The notes under the pieces were generated by a model that was given only the letters and a program-made list of their open reading frames with translations, did no database searches and was not told the origin of the DNA. Below are positions 1-9,783 of a DNA stretch of 64,000 nucleotides, piece by piece; positions within the stretch are counted from its first letter, which is position 1; each line of letters opens with the position of its first letter. The stretch is from assembly GCF_963665675.1 (NCBI RefSeq), contig NZ_OY762426.1:2170001-2234000 (forward strand), written 5' to 3'. Source of the stretch: an uncultured Methanolobus sp. (lineage in GTDB: Archaea > Halobacteriota > Methanosarcinia > Methanosarcinales > Methanosarcinaceae). A program made the position numbers and the translations under genes.

Positions 1-201
1 GCAATTCTCCGTATGAACGAGATCAGGGATATGTCTCCGGAAGAAAGAATGGACGAACTTGACAAGATGAAGGATGAGCTCATTCGTGAGCGTGCTCTCT
101 CATCCGCAGGTGGTGCTCCGGACAACCCAGGAAGAATTGGGGAACTCAGAAGGACCGTTGCAAGGATAAAGACCGTCCAGAAGGAAATGAAGGAGATCTG
201 A
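1..201 (+). CDS. rpl29: 50S ribosomal protein L29 (uL29), 5' end cut
   Basis: Protein of the large ribosomal subunit near the peptide exit tunnel. The frame is open to base 1 and reads A-I-L-R before the first internal Met at 13, so the true start (probably MAILR...) lies just outside the window. The sequence is short, charged and helical, ending in the usual family tail ([14 protein letters not shown]). It is the first visible gene of the long ribosomal operon, and its stop at 199-201 is followed one base later by the start of the RNase P gene, so the two are translationally close. Confidence 0.95.
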   Translation, partial: AILRMNEIRDMSPEERMDELDKMKDELIRERALSSAGGAPDNPGRIGELRRTVARIKTVQKEMKEI

Positions 202-202
202 C

Positions 203-514
203 TTGGAGATCACTCCTTCAAATCTGGTCCTCCATGAACTAATCGGATTACAGGTGGAAATTGCAGAGTCAAGTAACCCTGCACTAAAAGCCATAAGTGG
301 AAAAGTGGTCGACGAAACAAGAAATATGCTGATAATTCAGACAAAGGAAAGAGCTGAGAAAATGGTTCAAAAAAACGATACAACCTTTGTGTTTCAGATA
401 CCTGCCCACCTGTCCGGTAAACATGCTGAGAGGTATGTCAAAGTGAATGGAAACCTTCTGCTCTCACAACCTGAGAACAGAACAAAGAACATAAGAAAAG
501 TACACATGAGGTAA
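203..514 (+). CDS. rnp1: Ribonuclease P protein component 1 (Rpp29/Pop4 homologue)
   Basis: Protein subunit of archaeal RNase P, which removes the 5' leader of tRNA precursors; Rpp29 pairs with Rpp21 and binds the specificity domain of the RNA. The 103 residues show the Sm-like barrel pattern of the family: an N-terminal ELIGLQVEI strand, [13 protein letters not shown] in the middle and TTFVFQIP near the end. It starts at TTG 203, one base after rpl29 stops, and lies between rpl29 and rps17, which is its standard archaeal position. The start codon is inferred from spacing and the absence of a nearby ATG. Confidence 0.95.
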   Translation: MEITPSNLVLHELIGLQVEIAESSNPALKAISGKVVDETRNMLIIQTKERAEKMVQKNDTTFVFQIPAHLSGKHAERYVKVNGNLLLSQPENRTKNIRKVHMR

Positions 515-519
515 TAATC

Positions 520-849
520 ATGGTTAAAGATATTGGATTGGATGTCCCTGCTCCCGAAGAGGAGTGCGATGATGTCAATTGTCCTTTCCACGGAGAACTT
601 CCGGTTCGCGGACAGGTCCTTGTAGGGACTGTTGTCAGCAATAAAATGGACAAGACAGTGGTTATCCAGCGTAAACATGAAATGCTGATCAAAAAGTATC
701 AGAGATACGAGAAGAGGCAATCCAAGATCCACGCACACAACCCTCCATGCATTGATGCAAAGGTTGGAGATGTTGTGACAGTGGCAGAATGCAGGCCTCT
801 TAGTAAGACAAAATCATATGTAGTCATCAAGGCGGAGGCACAGGAATGA
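520..849 (+). CDS. rps17: 30S ribosomal protein S17 (uS17)
   Basis: Primary 16S rRNA binding protein of the small subunit. The 109 residues include the archaeal N-terminal extension (residues 1-35) with a Cys-His pair, then the OB-fold core with the typical [16 protein letters not shown] and a KIHAHNPP segment. The stop overlaps the start of rpl14 by four bases (ATGA), typical of translational coupling. Five bases separate it from rnp1 upstream. Confidence 0.97.
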   Translation: MVKDIGLDVPAPEEECDDVNCPFHGELPVRGQVLVGTVVSNKMDKTVVIQRKHEMLIKKYQRYEKRQSKIHAHNPPCIDAKVGDVVTVAECRPLSKTKSYVVIKAEAQE

Positions 850-1244
850 GGGGAATCAGATCTACCGTTCCACGTGCACTTAACGCCGGTGCTAAGATCG
901 ACTGTGTGGACAATACAGGTGCACGTGTAGTCGAGATTATCTCCGTAAAGGGCTACAGAGGTGTAAAGAACAGACACCCAAGGGCAGGTATAGGCGATAT
1001 GTGCGTAGTTTCTGTGAAAAAAGGAACTCCAGAGATGCGTAAACAGATTCTCCTTGCAGTGATAGTACGCCAGAAGCAGGAGCTTCGTCGTCCGGATGGC
1101 CTTAGGGTTTCCTTTGAAGACAATGCAGTTGTCATTGTAGACAAGGATGGAATCCCAAAGGGAACCGATTTTAAGGGACCTGTTGCCAGAGAGGCTGCAG
1201 AGAGGTATCCAAAGATCGGTACAACAGCATCTATGGTAATGTGA
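846..1244 (+). CDS. rpl14: 50S ribosomal protein L14 (uL14)
   Basis: Large-subunit protein that contacts 16S rRNA at the subunit interface. The 132 residues carry the family pattern: [22 protein letters not shown] at the start, then [18 protein letters not shown] and the C-terminal [16 protein letters not shown]. It overlaps rps17 by four bases and is followed ten bases later by rpl24. Length and order are those of other Euryarchaeota. Confidence 0.98.
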   Translation: MRGIRSTVPRALNAGAKIDCVDNTGARVVEIISVKGYRGVKNRHPRAGIGDMCVVSVKKGTPEMRKQILLAVIVRQKQELRRPDGLRVSFEDNAVVIVDKDGIPKGTDFKGPVAREAAERYPKIGTTASMVM

Positions 1245-1254
1245 GGTGTGAATA

Positions 1255-1608
1255 ATGGTATCAAATCAGCCAAGAAAACAGAGGAAGGCAAGATATACAG
1301 CTCCTCTGCACATCAAGCAGAAGTATATGGGTGCTCTCCTGTCAAAGGACCTCCGTGAAAAGTATGGATCCCGCAGTGCCAGCGTTGTCGTTGGCGACAC
1401 AGTAAAACTTATGCGTGGCGACCATGCAGGGACAACCGGAAAGGTTGAAGCAATTTCCCTTAAACACGGTACCATCGTTGTTGAAGGTGTAACAGTTTCC
1501 AAAGCAGACGGGACTGAGGTTGCAAGACCGGTGTACCCTTCAAATGTGACGATCACAACCCTTGAATTGAAGGACAAACGCAGAGAAGAAGTTATCAGTA
1601 ACAGGTGA
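1255..1608 (+). CDS. rpl24: 50S ribosomal protein L24 (uL24)
   Basis: Assembly-initiator protein of the large subunit. The 117 residues start with the archaeal basic region ([19 protein letters not shown]) and hold a KOW motif at about residues 45-70 ([21 protein letters not shown]). It starts at ATG 1255 and is followed four bases later by the GTG start of rps4e. Confidence 0.97.
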   Translation: MVSNQPRKQRKARYTAPLHIKQKYMGALLSKDLREKYGSRSASVVVGDTVKLMRGDHAGTTGKVEAISLKHGTIVVEGVTVSKADGTEVARPVYPSNVTITTLELKDKRREEVISNR

Positions 1609-1612
1609 TTTT

Positions 1613-2323
1613 GTGGGCAAACATCAGAAAAGAATATCTGTCCCAAACAGCTGGCAGATATCAAAGAAATCCAATAAATGGATCACAGCAACAAGGCCAG
1701 GTCCACATAACAAGCAGCAGAGCATTCCTCTGGGTGTAGTTCTCAGGGACATGCTGGGTATTGTAGATACCCGTGCAGAAGCAAAGCGTATTCTTTCCGA
1801 AGGTAAAGTGCTTGTTGATGGTATTATCAGAAAGGACCTCAGGTTCCCTGTAGGTCTTTTGGATGTAATTACAATCCCCCTTGAGAATGTGGCATATCGT
1901 GTGCTTCTGGACCGCAAGGGAAGGCTTGAAGTTCACAAGCTTGAGGATACAAATGCAAACAAGCTTTGCAGAATCAATGGTAAGACCATATTAAAGGCCG
2001 GAGCTATACAGCTTAATCTTAACGACGGTACAAACCTTGTAGGTTCTAACGACTACAAGACAAAGGATTCACTTATCCTCTCACTGCCTGACAAGGAAAT
2101 TGTCAAGCACATCAAATATGAGGTAGGTAACCTTGCTATGATCGTCGGTGGGAGACATACCGGAGAGATCGGAACCATCAAGGAAATCAACACTGTAAGA
2201 AGTTCCAGGCACAACACTGTCTCAATTTCCGGTGACTATGAGTTTGAGACAATCGAGGACTTTGTAGTTGTAATCGGTGAGAAGGAGCCTGAGATTAAAT
2301 TAGGTGGTGAGGTAGTTGAGTAA
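1613..2323 (+). CDS. rps4e: 30S ribosomal protein S4e (eS4)
   Basis: Small-subunit protein found only in archaea and eukaryotes. The 236 residues hold an S4-like RNA-binding region at about residues 40-100 and a KOW motif near residues 175-200 ([21 protein letters not shown]). It starts at GTG 1613, four bases after rpl24, and its last eight bases overlap the TTG start of rpl5, so translation of rpl5 is probably coupled to it. Confidence 0.97.
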   Translation: MGKHQKRISVPNSWQISKKSNKWITATRPGPHNKQQSIPLGVVLRDMLGIVDTRAEAKRILSEGKVLVDGIIRKDLRFPVGLLDVITIPLENVAYRVLLDRKGRLEVHKLEDTNANKLCRINGKTILKAGAIQLNLNDGTNLVGSNDYKTKDSLILSLPDKEIVKHIKYEVGNLAMIVGGRHTGEIGTIKEINTVRSSRHNTVSISGDYEFETIEDFVVVIGEKEPEIKLGGEVVE

Positions 2324-2825
2324 TCCGATGAGAACACCTGTAGTTGAAAAGGTAGTTGTTCACATGGGTGTTGGCGAAAGTGGTCAGCATCTTGTCGATG
2401 CTGAAGGCATTCTCGGTGAGATTACCGGACAGACAGTTGTAAGAACTTATTCAAAGAGGACTCTTCCGGCATTTGGTATCAAGAAGAATGAACCAATCGG
2501 ATGCAAGGTTACACTCAGGTCTGGCCGTGCAGAAGAGTTCCTTAAGACAGCACTTAATATTGTAGAGAGCAAGCTCAGATCATCCCAATTCGATAAATAC
2601 GGGAATGTTGCCTTTGGAATAGAGGAACATACTGATTTCCCAGGGATGAGGTATGATCCGAACATCGGTATCTTTGGTATGGATGTCAATGTTGTAGTAA
2701 ACCGCCCGGGTTACAGGATCAACAAGAGAAGGATAGTCAAGAGGAAAGTCCCAACTTCTCACAGGATTACAAAAGAGGATACAATTGCTTTCTTCAAAGA
2801 CACATACTCCGTGGAGGTAATTTAA
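2316..2825 (+). CDS. rpl5: 50S ribosomal protein L5 (uL5)
   Basis: 5S rRNA-binding protein of the central protuberance. The 169 residues include [13 protein letters not shown] near the N-terminus, the [15 protein letters not shown] strand and a C-terminal [17 protein letters not shown] segment. The start is TTG 2316, inside the end of rps4e; ATG 2328 is an alternative four residues later. It abuts rps14 with no gap (TAA at 2823-2825, then ATG at 2826). Confidence 0.97.
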   Translation: MSNPMRTPVVEKVVVHMGVGESGQHLVDAEGILGEITGQTVVRTYSKRTLPAFGIKKNEPIGCKVTLRSGRAEEFLKTALNIVESKLRSSQFDKYGNVAFGIEEHTDFPGMRYDPNIGIFGMDVNVVVNRPGYRINKRRIVKRKVPTSHRITKEDTIAFFKDTYSVEVI

Positions 2826-2978
2826 ATGGTTCAAACCACTAAGAGCTTTGGAAGAGGAGCAAGTGAATGCAAGAGATGTGGAAGAAAACAGGGTCTTGTA
2901 AGGAAATACGGTATTTACCTTTGCAGACACTGCTTCCGTGAAGTTGCCCACGATATGGGATTTGAGAAGTATACGTGA
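2826..2978 (+). CDS. rps14: 30S ribosomal protein S14 (uS14), zinc-binding form
   Basis: Small-subunit head protein. This 50-residue gene has two CxxC pairs (CKRCGRK at residues 15-18 and CRHCFRE at residues 33-36), the zinc ribbon of the archaeal and C+ bacterial form. It starts at ATG 2826 directly after the rpl5 stop and ends with TGA at 2976-2978, eleven bases before rps8, whose Shine-Dalgarno-like GAGGTGA overlaps this stop codon. Confidence 0.96.
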   Translation: MVQTTKSFGRGASECKRCGRKQGLVRKYGIYLCRHCFREVAHDMGFEKYT

Positions 2979-2988
2979 GGTGAAAGAA

Positions 2989-3381
2989 ATGGTATTATTA
3001 GATCCGCTTGCCGATGCTTTGTCTACAATAAAAAATGCCGAGGCAATTGGTAAAGATTCATGTATCATAAAACCCGCATCAAAGCTCATTGGAACCGTAC
3101 TTAAGGTCATGCAGGACCGCGGATATGTCGGTGAATTCGAGTTTGTTGAAGATGGAAAAGCGGGAGTTTATAAGGTAGAACTTATTGGTAGGATCAACAA
3201 GTGTGGTGCTATCAAACCACGTTATTCAGTAGGTGCTGCTGACTTTGAAAGATGGGAAAAGCAGTTCCTTCCTGCAAAGAATTTCGGAACACTTATACTG
3301 ACAACATCAAATGGTGTGATATCTCAGTACGAGGCTCGTGAGAATAACGTAGGTGGACAGTTACTTGCATATGTGTACTGA
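2989..3381 (+). CDS. rps8: 30S ribosomal protein S8 (uS8)
   Basis: Primary 16S rRNA binder of the small-subunit platform. I chose ATG 2989, giving 130 residues beginning [18 protein letters not shown], which is the family N-terminus, with GAGGTGA 7-13 bases upstream. The frame stays open back to 2938, but those extra residues overlap rps14 and match nothing in the family. The C-terminal [19 protein letters not shown] is a conserved rRNA contact. Confidence 0.97.
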   Translation: MVLLDPLADALSTIKNAEAIGKDSCIIKPASKLIGTVLKVMQDRGYVGEFEFVEDGKAGVYKVELIGRINKCGAIKPRYSVGAADFERWEKQFLPAKNFGTLILTTSNGVISQYEARENNVGGQLLAYVY

Positions 3382-3396
3382 TGGATGTGATGTCAC

Positions 3397-3930
3397 ATGG
3401 CAAAAGATATAAAGAAAACAATCGAAATCCCGGAAGGTGTAACCGTTACAATACAGGGTCGGCTCCTGTCAGTCACAGGCCCAAAAGGCAAGACTGAGAG
3501 GAATTTCTGGTACCCTGGTATTAAGATCGAGGTTGCAGGTTCAGAGGTCATTGTGGACTCAGCAGTCATGAAAAAGACTCAGAAAGCAATGGTCGGTACC
3601 TTTGCATCCCATGTCACAAATATGATCAAAGGTGTCACCGGGGGATTCGAATATCGCATGAAGGTCGTTTACTCTCACTTCCCTATGCAGCTTAAGGTTG
3701 AAGGGGACAGGTTGATGATCAACAACTTCCTTGGAGAGAAAAAGCCAAGGGCTGCCAAGATACTTGGAGAGACAAAGGTAAAAGCTTCAGGTGATGAGGT
3801 TGTTGTCACAGGTAACAACAAGGAAGACGTGGGCCAAACCGCTGCCAACATCGAGCAGACAACCAAAATCAAGAGATTCGACCCTCGTGTATTCCAGGAC
3901 GGAATATACACTGTGGAGAAGATAGTGTAG
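3397..3930 (+). CDS. rpl6: 50S ribosomal protein L6 (uL6)
   Basis: Large-subunit protein near the factor-binding site. The 177 residues form two repeated alpha/beta domains; the first has [22 protein letters not shown] and the second [20 protein letters not shown] followed by [28 protein letters not shown] stretch precedes ATG 3397, and rpl32e follows after nine bases. Confidence 0.97.
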   Translation: MAKDIKKTIEIPEGVTVTIQGRLLSVTGPKGKTERNFWYPGIKIEVAGSEVIVDSAVMKKTQKAMVGTFASHVTNMIKGVTGGFEYRMKVVYSHFPMQLKVEGDRLMINNFLGEKKPRAAKILGETKVKASGDEVVVTGNNKEDVGQTAANIEQTTKIKRFDPRVFQDGIYTVEKIV

Positions 3931-3939
3931 GTGATTTGA

Positions 3940-4338
3940 ATGGATGATAAAACTAAACGCCTTTTTAAGGTAAGGAAAGTCCAGAAGCACAAAAAACCTC
4001 AATTCAAAAGAACAGACAGCCACAAATACAAGCGTCTGGATGACAACTGGAGGCGTCCAAGAGGTCTTCAGGGTAAACAGCGCAAGGGCATCAGGGCAAA
4101 GGGCGCTATCGCACAGGTAGGCTACGGGAGTCCTGCTGCTGTAAAGGGCTTACACCCATCCGGATATGCAGAAGTTCTTGTTTGCACAATCTCACAGCTT
4201 GACGATGTCAATGTGGAGACAGAGGCAATCAGGGTCGCTGCAAAGGTCGGTGGCAGAAAGAAGGCAATTATTGAGGCAAAGGCTGCAGAGCTTTCAATCA
4301 AGGTACTCAACCCGACAAGAGGTGAACAGAATGACTGA
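3940..4338 (+). CDS. rpl32e: 50S ribosomal protein L32e (eL32)
   Basis: Archaeal/eukaryotic large-subunit protein. The 132 residues are strongly basic at the N-terminus and carry the family motif [19 protein letters not shown] (about residues 38-56) followed by [17 protein letters not shown]. Its last eight bases overlap the start of rpl19e. A GTGATTTGA leader precedes ATG 3940. Confidence 0.97.
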   Translation: MDDKTKRLFKVRKVQKHKKPQFKRTDSHKYKRLDDNWRRPRGLQGKQRKGIRAKGAIAQVGYGSPAAVKGLHPSGYAEVLVCTISQLDDVNVETEAIRVAAKVGGRKKAIIEAKAAELSIKVLNPTRGEQND

Positions 4339-4789
4339 TCTTACTAACCAGAAAAGGATCGCTTCTGAAGTACTTGGTTGTGGCGTTAACAGGGTATGGC
4401 TTGACCCTGAAGCAGGAGAAGATATCGCAGTGGCTATCACAAGGGCTGATGTCCGTGAACTCATTGAAGCTGGCAGCATCAAGGCTATTCCTGTAAAGGG
4501 TGTAAGCCGTGGTCGTGCAAGAGTAAGAGATGCCAAGCGTAAGTATGGACACCGTAAAGGACACGGTAAGAGGAAAGGTAAAAAGGGCGCGCGCAATCCT
4601 CGCAAAGAGCAGTGGATGAAGAAGATCCGTGCTCTGAGAAAGGAACTCAAACAGATGCGTGAAGATGGCTCATTGGACAGGGCAACCTATTGTAAGGTTT
4701 ACCGCAAGGCAAAGGGTGGAGAATACCGCAGTGTAGCTCACCTTAAAGCACACCTTGAGTCAGAGAAGCTCATTAAGCACGAGGAATAA
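4331..4789 (+). CDS. rpl19e: 50S ribosomal protein L19e (eL19)
   Basis: Archaeal/eukaryotic large-subunit protein. ATG 4331 ([18 protein letters not shown]) is the correct start: it matches the family N-terminus, has AGGTGA upstream, and gives 152 residues. The frame is open further upstream but there it only shadows rpl32e. The basic middle region ([19 protein letters not shown]) and the helical C-terminus are typical. It is followed two bases later by rpl18. Confidence 0.97.
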   Translation: MTDLTNQKRIASEVLGCGVNRVWLDPEAGEDIAVAITRADVRELIEAGSIKAIPVKGVSRGRARVRDAKRKYGHRKGHGKRKGKKGARNPRKEQWMKKIRALRKELKQMREDGSLDRATYCKVYRKAKGGEYRSVAHLKAHLESEKLIKHEE

Positions 4790-4791
4790 TC

Positions 4792-5313
4792 ATGGCAACA
4801 GGACCCAAATACAAAGTTGCTTTCAGGCGACGAAGAGAAGGGCGTACTGATTACCACCAGAGACTCAGGTTACTCCTTTCAAAGGAAGACCGTGTGGTAG
4901 TACGTAAAAGTTCAAGGCACATGCAGGTCCAGCTTGTAGCTCCAAAACCTGAAGGGGATGTAACCCTTTCAGCTGCACTTTCAACAGAACTTAAGAAATA
5001 CGGGTACGATGCACCAACCGGAAATACAACAGCAGCGTATCTCACAGGACTGTTGTTCGGTTACAGGGCACTGAGCAAGGGATATGATTACGGTGTTCTC
5101 GATCTGGGACTCCAGGCATCATCATCCGGATCACGTGTATATGCAACCTTGAAAGGCATCGTAGATGCAGGATTCGAGATTCCTCATGACTCATCTGTTC
5201 TTCCTTCAGATGAGAGAATAAGAGGAGAACACGTAGCAGAGTACATGGAAGACTCAAATCTGCCTGAACTGTTCGATGCAGTTAAGGAAAAGATCTCTGC
5301 AGAGTTCAACTAG
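4792..5313 (+). CDS. rpl18: 50S ribosomal protein L18 (uL18)
   Basis: 5S rRNA-binding protein that works with L5 in the central protuberance. The 173 residues start with the basic family pattern [19 protein letters not shown], then the core with [17 protein letters not shown] and the C-terminal archaeal extension ending in EKISAEFN. It lies two bases after rpl19e and eight before rps5. Confidence 0.97.
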   Translation: MATGPKYKVAFRRRREGRTDYHQRLRLLLSKEDRVVVRKSSRHMQVQLVAPKPEGDVTLSAALSTELKKYGYDAPTGNTTAAYLTGLLFGYRALSKGYDYGVLDLGLQASSSGSRVYATLKGIVDAGFEIPHDSSVLPSDERIRGEHVAEYMEDSNLPELFDAVKEKISAEFN

Positions 5314-5321
5314 GTGATTAC

Positions 5322-5957
5322 ATGGCATATCAATATGAAGAAGAATGGGTTCCACAGACAAGACTCGGAACACTCGTTCAAGAAGGGCAGATCACTTCCA
5401 TGGACGAAGTTATAGAGTCTGGTCTTCCTATCAGGGAATCTAAAATAATCGATATCCTGTTACCTGATCTTGAGGATGAGGTTCTTGATATCAACATGGT
5501 CCAGAGGATGACTGACTCCGGACGTCGTGTTAAGTTCAGAGCAACAGTCATTGTTGGTAACGGAAACGGATTTGTCGGTCTTGGACAGGCAAAGGATGTT
5601 CAGGTCGGACCTGCAATCAGGAAGGCCATCAGCAATGCAAAGATCAACATCATTAAGGTAAAGCGTGGATGCGGTTCATGGGAATGCGCATGCGGTCTTG
5701 AGCACACCGTACCTTCACAGGTACAGGGCAAGGCAGGCAGTGTTCTTGTTGAACTTAAACCAGCACCACGCGGACTTGGTCTTGCTGCAGGGGATACTGC
5801 AAGGAAAGTACTTGAGAAGGCAGGTATCAAGGATGTCTGGACAAGGACAGAAGGTACCACCAGGACAACCCTGAACTTCGCAAAAGCTACATTCAATGCA
5901 CTTGAGAATACAGGTGTTGTAAGAATGCCTGCTAATCTGGAGAATAAGGAGGCATAA
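5322..5957 (+). CDS. rps5: 30S ribosomal protein S5 (uS5)
   Basis: Small-subunit protein at the mRNA entry channel with a role in decoding accuracy. The 211 residues hold the double-stranded RNA-binding-like domain ([20 protein letters not shown], about residues 67-86) and the C-terminal domain with [27 protein letters not shown] precedes ATG 5322, and rpl30 follows two bases after the stop. Confidence 0.97.
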   Translation: MAYQYEEEWVPQTRLGTLVQEGQITSMDEVIESGLPIRESKIIDILLPDLEDEVLDINMVQRMTDSGRRVKFRATVIVGNGNGFVGLGQAKDVQVGPAIRKAISNAKINIIKVKRGCGSWECACGLEHTVPSQVQGKAGSVLVELKPAPRGLGLAAGDTARKVLEKAGIKDVWTRTEGTTRTTLNFAKATFNALENTGVVRMPANLENKEA

Positions 5958-5959
5958 TA

Positions 5960-6421
5960 ATGTACGCTTTGGTCAGAGTGCGCGGAGACGTCAATGTAAG
6001 GGGAACCATCAAGGATACCCTTCAGATGATCCGTCTGCACAAAGTTAACCACTGTGTCCTCCTTGCTGACAATCCTCACAATGCAGGAATGATCCAGAAA
6101 GTAAAGGACTACGTGGCATACGGTGTCATTGATGCTGACACACTTGCAGAGATGCTTATAAACCGTGGAAGGCTTGAAGGCGGTGACAGGCTCACTGAGG
6201 AATATATAGCTGAAAATACAGACTATGATTCCATCAAGGCTCTTGCACAGGCTGTCTGTGACGGTAATGCAACCCTTAAAGATGTTCCTAAGCTCAAGCC
6301 GGTATTCAGGCTCCATCCACCAAGGAAGGGTCACTCCGGTATGAAGAGAACAGTCCAGCAGGGCGGTGTACTGGGTAACCATGGTGAAGACATCAACAAA
6401 CTGTTGAAGAAAATGAGGTAA
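5960..6421 (+). CDS. rpl30: 50S ribosomal protein L30 (uL30)
   Basis: Large-subunit protein. At 153 residues it has the long archaeal form: the short core [19 protein letters not shown] at the N-terminus, an archaeal insertion, and the C-terminal [12 protein letters not shown] segment. It starts at ATG 5960 with GGAGG in the end of rps5 as a clear ribosome binding site. It is followed four bases later by rpl15. Confidence 0.97.
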   Translation: MYALVRVRGDVNVRGTIKDTLQMIRLHKVNHCVLLADNPHNAGMIQKVKDYVAYGVIDADTLAEMLINRGRLEGGDRLTEEYIAENTDYDSIKALAQAVCDGNATLKDVPKLKPVFRLHPPRKGHSGMKRTVQQGGVLGNHGEDINKLLKKMR

Positions 6422-6425
6422 TCCC

Positions 6426-6869
6426 ATGACATCAAAGAAAACCAACACAAAGAAGTTCAGAGGTTCACGCACATGCGGTGGCGGAACAACCAAGAACAGA
6501 CGTGGTGCAGGTAACCGTGGTGGAAGGGGTAGATGTGGTGAGAACAAACACCATTTCTCCCGTGCAGTACTACTGGGATACCGCCGTGGACACCAGAGAG
6601 GATTTACCCGTCCATTGAAGGTCTTAAATGATACTTCAATTGTTAACGTCGGTGAGCTTGATGAACTTGCAGATCAGCTTGTTGAAGACGGTTTCGCAGA
6701 ACTTCAGGATGGCACATATGTCATCGATCTTGCTGTCCTTGATATTGACAAGGTTCTTGGATCAGGTAAGGTATCAAAGAAGCTCGCTATCACAGCAGCT
6801 GAATTCTCTGCCAGTGCAAAAGAAAAGATTGAAAGTGCAGGAGGATCTTGCACAGAACTAGAAGAGTAA
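6426..6869 (+). CDS. rpl15: 50S ribosomal protein L15 (uL15)
   Basis: Large-subunit assembly protein. The 147 residues start with the Gly/Arg-rich extension ([18 protein letters not shown]) that threads into rRNA, followed by a globular C-terminal domain ([20 protein letters not shown]). Its TAA stop forms part of the inverted repeat at 6867-6884, so the ribosomal part of the operon probably ends or is attenuated here. Confidence 0.97.
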   Translation: MTSKKTNTKKFRGSRTCGGGTTKNRRGAGNRGGRGRCGENKHHFSRAVLLGYRRGHQRGFTRPLKVLNDTSIVNVGELDELADQLVEDGFAELQDGTYVIDLAVLDIDKVLGSGKVSKKLAITAAEFSASAKEKIESAGGSCTELEE

Positions 6870-6884
6870 TGCCATCTGGCATTA
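6867..6884 (+). terminator. Inverted repeat and T-rich tract after rpl15
   Basis: A perfect 8-base inverted repeat with a two-base loop (TAATGCCA-TC-TGGCATTA) includes the rpl15 stop codon and is followed by CCTATTTTTATTTTTA. Archaeal termination mainly needs the T-rich tract, so this is a plausible terminator or attenuator between the ribosomal genes and secY. Confidence 0.6.
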
Positions 6885-6917
6885 CCTATTTTTATTTTTA
6901 TCGCAATTTAAAGGGTG

Positions 6918-6929
6918 TATATTTATTAA
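6918..6929 (+). promoter_or_regulatory. Possible TATA box for secY
   Basis: An A/T-only TATATTTATTAA lies about 70 bases upstream of the secY start in the 127-base gap after rpl15. It fits an archaeal TATA box, which would allow secY and the following genes to be transcribed separately. No transcript data support this; it is a motif call only. Confidence 0.4.
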
Positions 6930-6996
6930 TGTGTAAATCCATTAAGGTGTACTTTACCAAAAATTGCATGGATTTTTCCATTCAAGGGTGGAATTA

Positions 6997-8478
6997 ATGA
7001 GTCTTAAGGATAGTTTGGAACCAATTTTTAATAAATTGCCTGCAGTTGCAAGTCCGGAGGGGCATGTCCATTTTAAAAACAAATTAATGTGGACGCTTGG
7101 AATTCTTGTGCTCTATTTTGCACTTGCAAATGTACCGCTGTTTGGATTGTCAGCGGATTCGATAGATCTTTTCGAATCCTATAGAGCGTTTTTTGCCGGG
7201 GCTTCGGGTTCTCTGATGCTTCTGGGTATAGGTCCTATTGTTACCGCATCCATTGTCCTTCAACTTTTGGTTGGTGCAGATGTCATTAAACTTGACATGT
7301 CCAATCCATCAGACCAGGCATTCTTCCAGGGTGCCCAGAAATTTATGGTCTTTGTAATGATAGTACTCGAGGCTCTGCCACAGATTGCTGGTGGGTATAT
7401 ACAGCCAGATCAAGCACTCGCATCTACCTTGGGTGTTAATACCGGAGTTATCACATTTATCATCTTTATACAGATCTGCATAGGCGGTGTACTGGTCCTC
7501 TTCATGGATGAGGTCGTTTCCAAGTGGGGTATTGGTTCCGGTGTAGGACTTTTCATTGTTGCCGGTGTTTCCCAGCAGATTGTTACAGGTCTCTTTAACT
7601 GGACAACAGATACATCAGGTCTCCCTACAGGTTTCTTCCCTAAATGGATATACCTGGTGCAAAGCGGGGAATTGTCTGGTCTTATCTCCAGTGCGAGTGG
7701 TATTCTGACCATTCTGGTAACCGGTGGTATCCTTGCTCTTGTGAGTACTGTGGTAATCTTCCTGCTTGTTGTATACGTTGAAAGTACGCGTATCGAAATA
7801 CCTCTGGCACACAGTGCAGTAAGGGGTGCAAGAGGCAAGTTCCCTGTAAAGCTTATTTATGCTTCAGTCCTGCCAATGATTCTTGTAAGGGCATTACAGG
7901 CAAATATACAGATGGTAGGTCTCCTGCTCAGCAGCAGGGGAATCACATTCCTTGGTGAGTTTAGCGGATCATCGCCTATTAATGGTATTATGTATTATCT
8001 GGCTCCTATCCACAGTCCTTATGACTGGATACCCTCTCTTGTAAGGGAATCATTCACCAGTTATGGCGCTCCTGTTCCTGCTGTCTGGCAGATAGGCCTC
8101 CATGTGCTAACTGATGCTGTGTTCCTTATTGTAGGTGGTATTATCTTTGCTCTGTTCTGGATCGAAACAACAGGAATGGGTGCAAAACCAACAGCCAAGA
8201 AGATATTCAATTCCGGAATGCAGATTCCAGGTTTCAGAAGGAACATAGGAAGTATTGAGAAAGTTATGATCAGATATATACCAAAGGTGACTGTAATAGG
8301 TGGTGCTTTCATCGGTTTCCTGACGCTTGTTGCAAGTATGCTAGGTACACTTGGAGGCGCAGGTGGTACTGGTCTTCTGCTTACGGTAAGTATTGTATAT
8401 CGTTTGTATGAGGATATAGCATCTGAGCAGATGATGGAAATGCATCCGATGGTAAGATCCTTCTTCGGACAGGAATAA
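6997..8478 (+). CDS. secY: Preprotein translocase subunit SecY
   Basis: Channel-forming subunit of the Sec translocon in the cytoplasmic membrane. ATG 6997 gives 493 residues (MSLKDSLEPIFNKLP) with GGTGG upstream; the frame is open to 6964, but those residues do not look like the family start. About ten hydrophobic segments are visible, beginning with LMWTLGILVLYFALANVPLF and including the plug-region LLGIGPIVTASIVLQLLVG. The long cytoplasmic loop carries RGARGKFPVKLIY. Location after rpl15 is the standard one. adk follows 14 bases later. Confidence 0.97.
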   Translation: MSLKDSLEPIFNKLPAVASPEGHVHFKNKLMWTLGILVLYFALANVPLFGLSADSIDLFESYRAFFAGASGSLMLLGIGPIVTASIVLQLLVGADVIKLDMSNPSDQAFFQGAQKFMVFVMIVLEALPQIAGGYIQPDQALASTLGVNTGVITFIIFIQICIGGVLVLFMDEVVSKWGIGSGVGLFIVAGVSQQIVTGLFNWTTDTSGLPTGFFPKWIYLVQSGELSGLISSASGILTILVTGGILALVSTVVIFLLVVYVESTRIEIPLAHSAVRGARGKFPVKLIYASVLPMILVRALQANIQMVGLLLSSRGITFLGEFSGSSPINGIMYYLAPIHSPYDWIPSLVRESFTSYGAPVPAVWQIGLHVLTDAVFLIVGGIIFALFWIETTGMGAKPTAKKIFNSGMQIPGFRRNIGSIEKVMIRYIPKVTVIGGAFIGFLTLVASMLGTLGGAGGTGLLLTVSIVYRLYEDIASEQMMEMHPMVRSFFGQE

Positions 8479-8492
8479 AAACAGGTGTAAAT

Positions 8493-9140
8493 ATGAATAT
8501 TGCATTATTTGGTCCACCGGGTGCTGGCAAAGGCACCCAGGCAAAGGAGTTATCAAAACATTATAACATTCCGCATATCTCCACAGGGGATATTTTAAGA
8601 GCAAATGTCCGTGATGGAACTGAGCTTGGTATTAAGGCAAAACAGTACATGGACAAGGGTGAACTGGTGCCTGATGAGGTTCTTATCGGCCTTATCAGGA
8701 ACAGACTTAGTGAGTCTGATTGTGACTCTGGCTACCTGCTTGATGGTTATCCACGCACAATTCCTCAGGCAGATGCACTAACTGGCATTCTAAAAGAGAT
8801 CAACAAACCTCTGGATTCGGTAATTAACATAGAGGTTATTGATGATGAGCTTGTAAAAAGGCTTAGTGGTCGCCGCAGTTGCGCATGTGGTGAGAGTTAC
8901 CATGTGATGTTCAATCCTCCTGGGAGGGAAGGAATTTGTAATGCATGCGGTGCAGAACTCTACCAGAGAGATGATGACAAGGAAGAAGTAATTCGTCAGA
9001 GACTCGTAGTTTATAATGACAAGACAAAACCACTCATTGACTATTATAGTGATGCGGGACTTCTTGTGAATGTAGATGGTGCTGGCGCGGTTGATACTGT
9101 ATTTGCAGACATCTGCAAGATAATGGATCAATTCAAATAA
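8493..9140 (+). CDS. adk: Adenylate kinase, bacterial-type with four-cysteine lid
   Basis: Converts ATP + AMP to 2 ADP in the cytosol. The 215 residues have the P-loop GPPGAGKGTQA at about residues 7-17, the AMP-binding RTIPQA, and a long lid domain with a CAC...CNAC arrangement that would hold zinc (about residues 130-152). This is the long bacterial-type enzyme, not the short archaeal AdkA. It lies between secY and the DUF106 gene, as in many euryarchaea and bacteria. Confidence 0.97.
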   Translation: MNIALFGPPGAGKGTQAKELSKHYNIPHISTGDILRANVRDGTELGIKAKQYMDKGELVPDEVLIGLIRNRLSESDCDSGYLLDGYPRTIPQADALTGILKEINKPLDSVINIEVIDDELVKRLSGRRSCACGESYHVMFNPPGREGICNACGAELYQRDDDKEEVIRQRLVVYNDKTKPLIDYYSDAGLLVNVDGAGAVDTVFADICKIMDQFK

Positions 9141-9162
9141 ACTAATTTAGAGAGGCTATCTT

Positions 9163-9783
9163 TTGGTTACAGAACAATTCAAGAAGAAGCTGGATCAGTT
9201 CCTGCTGGCTTTTGGTATTTCCCTTATGATCGGTATCATGATACTTGGTCAGGACTTCAGGGACTCTCTCGGTAGGTCCATGAGTCTGATCATGGATCCG
9301 GTAGTGACTATTCTTGGGGCAGGTAATTTTCATATTGTCCTTTTCATAATGGCCTCTATTACTGCTCTTTATGCATCGCTCATCCAGAAATACACTATCG
9401 ATTGGGATCTGATGCGTAATACTCAGGAAAAGATGAAAGGATTTCAGAAGGAGTACAGAGAAGCCCAACTCTCCAATAATACTGCTCTTATGAAGAAGAT
9501 GGATGAAGAGCGCAAGGAGATGATGGAGGACCAGATGGAGATGTCAAAACAACAGTTCAAGCCAATGGCATACATCAGTGTGATATCTCTTCCATTGTTC
9601 ATGTGGGCTTATTATTATATCAAAAGTCACGAAGCTGCTTCTCTTGTTTTCCCGTTCTGGGGGGAGCAGATACTGACCGATCCTCTTATCGGTCCTTTCC
9701 AGCACTGGATATTCTGGTATTTCATAGCTTCACTTGCTGTAAGTCAGCTGATAAGAAAGGCTCTTGATGTCGGTGGAGTCTAA
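9163..9783 (+). CDS. DUF106 family membrane protein (Oxa1/EMC3-like insertase)
   Basis: Archaeal DUF106 proteins are distant relatives of YidC/Oxa1, EMC3 and TMCO1 and are thought to help insert membrane proteins. The 206 residues show an N-terminal membrane segment (FGISLMIGIMILG), a second (NFHIVLFIMASITALYASLI), a charged cytoplasmic coiled coil at about residues 85-130 with the Met-rich MKKMDEERKEMMEDQMEMS, and two C-terminal membrane segments. The start is TTG 9163. The place beside secY fits its role. It ends directly against the cmk start. Confidence 0.93.
   Translation: MVTEQFKKKLDQFLLAFGISLMIGIMILGQDFRDSLGRSMSLIMDPVVTILGAGNFHIVLFIMASITALYASLIQKYTIDWDLMRNTQEKMKGFQKEYREAQLSNNTALMKKMDEERKEMMEDQMEMSKQQFKPMAYISVISLPLFMWAYYYIKSHEAASLVFPFWGEQILTDPLIGPFQHWIFWYFIASLAVSQLIRKALDVGGV

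Noticed and set aside
394..738. Open frames on the reverse strand across rps17 and neighbours
   Set aside because: They mirror strongly conserved ribosomal genes and have no family features.
5600..6547. 315-codon reverse frame over rps5-rpl30-rpl15
   Set aside because: Long only because of codon bias in the real forward genes; no recognisable domains.
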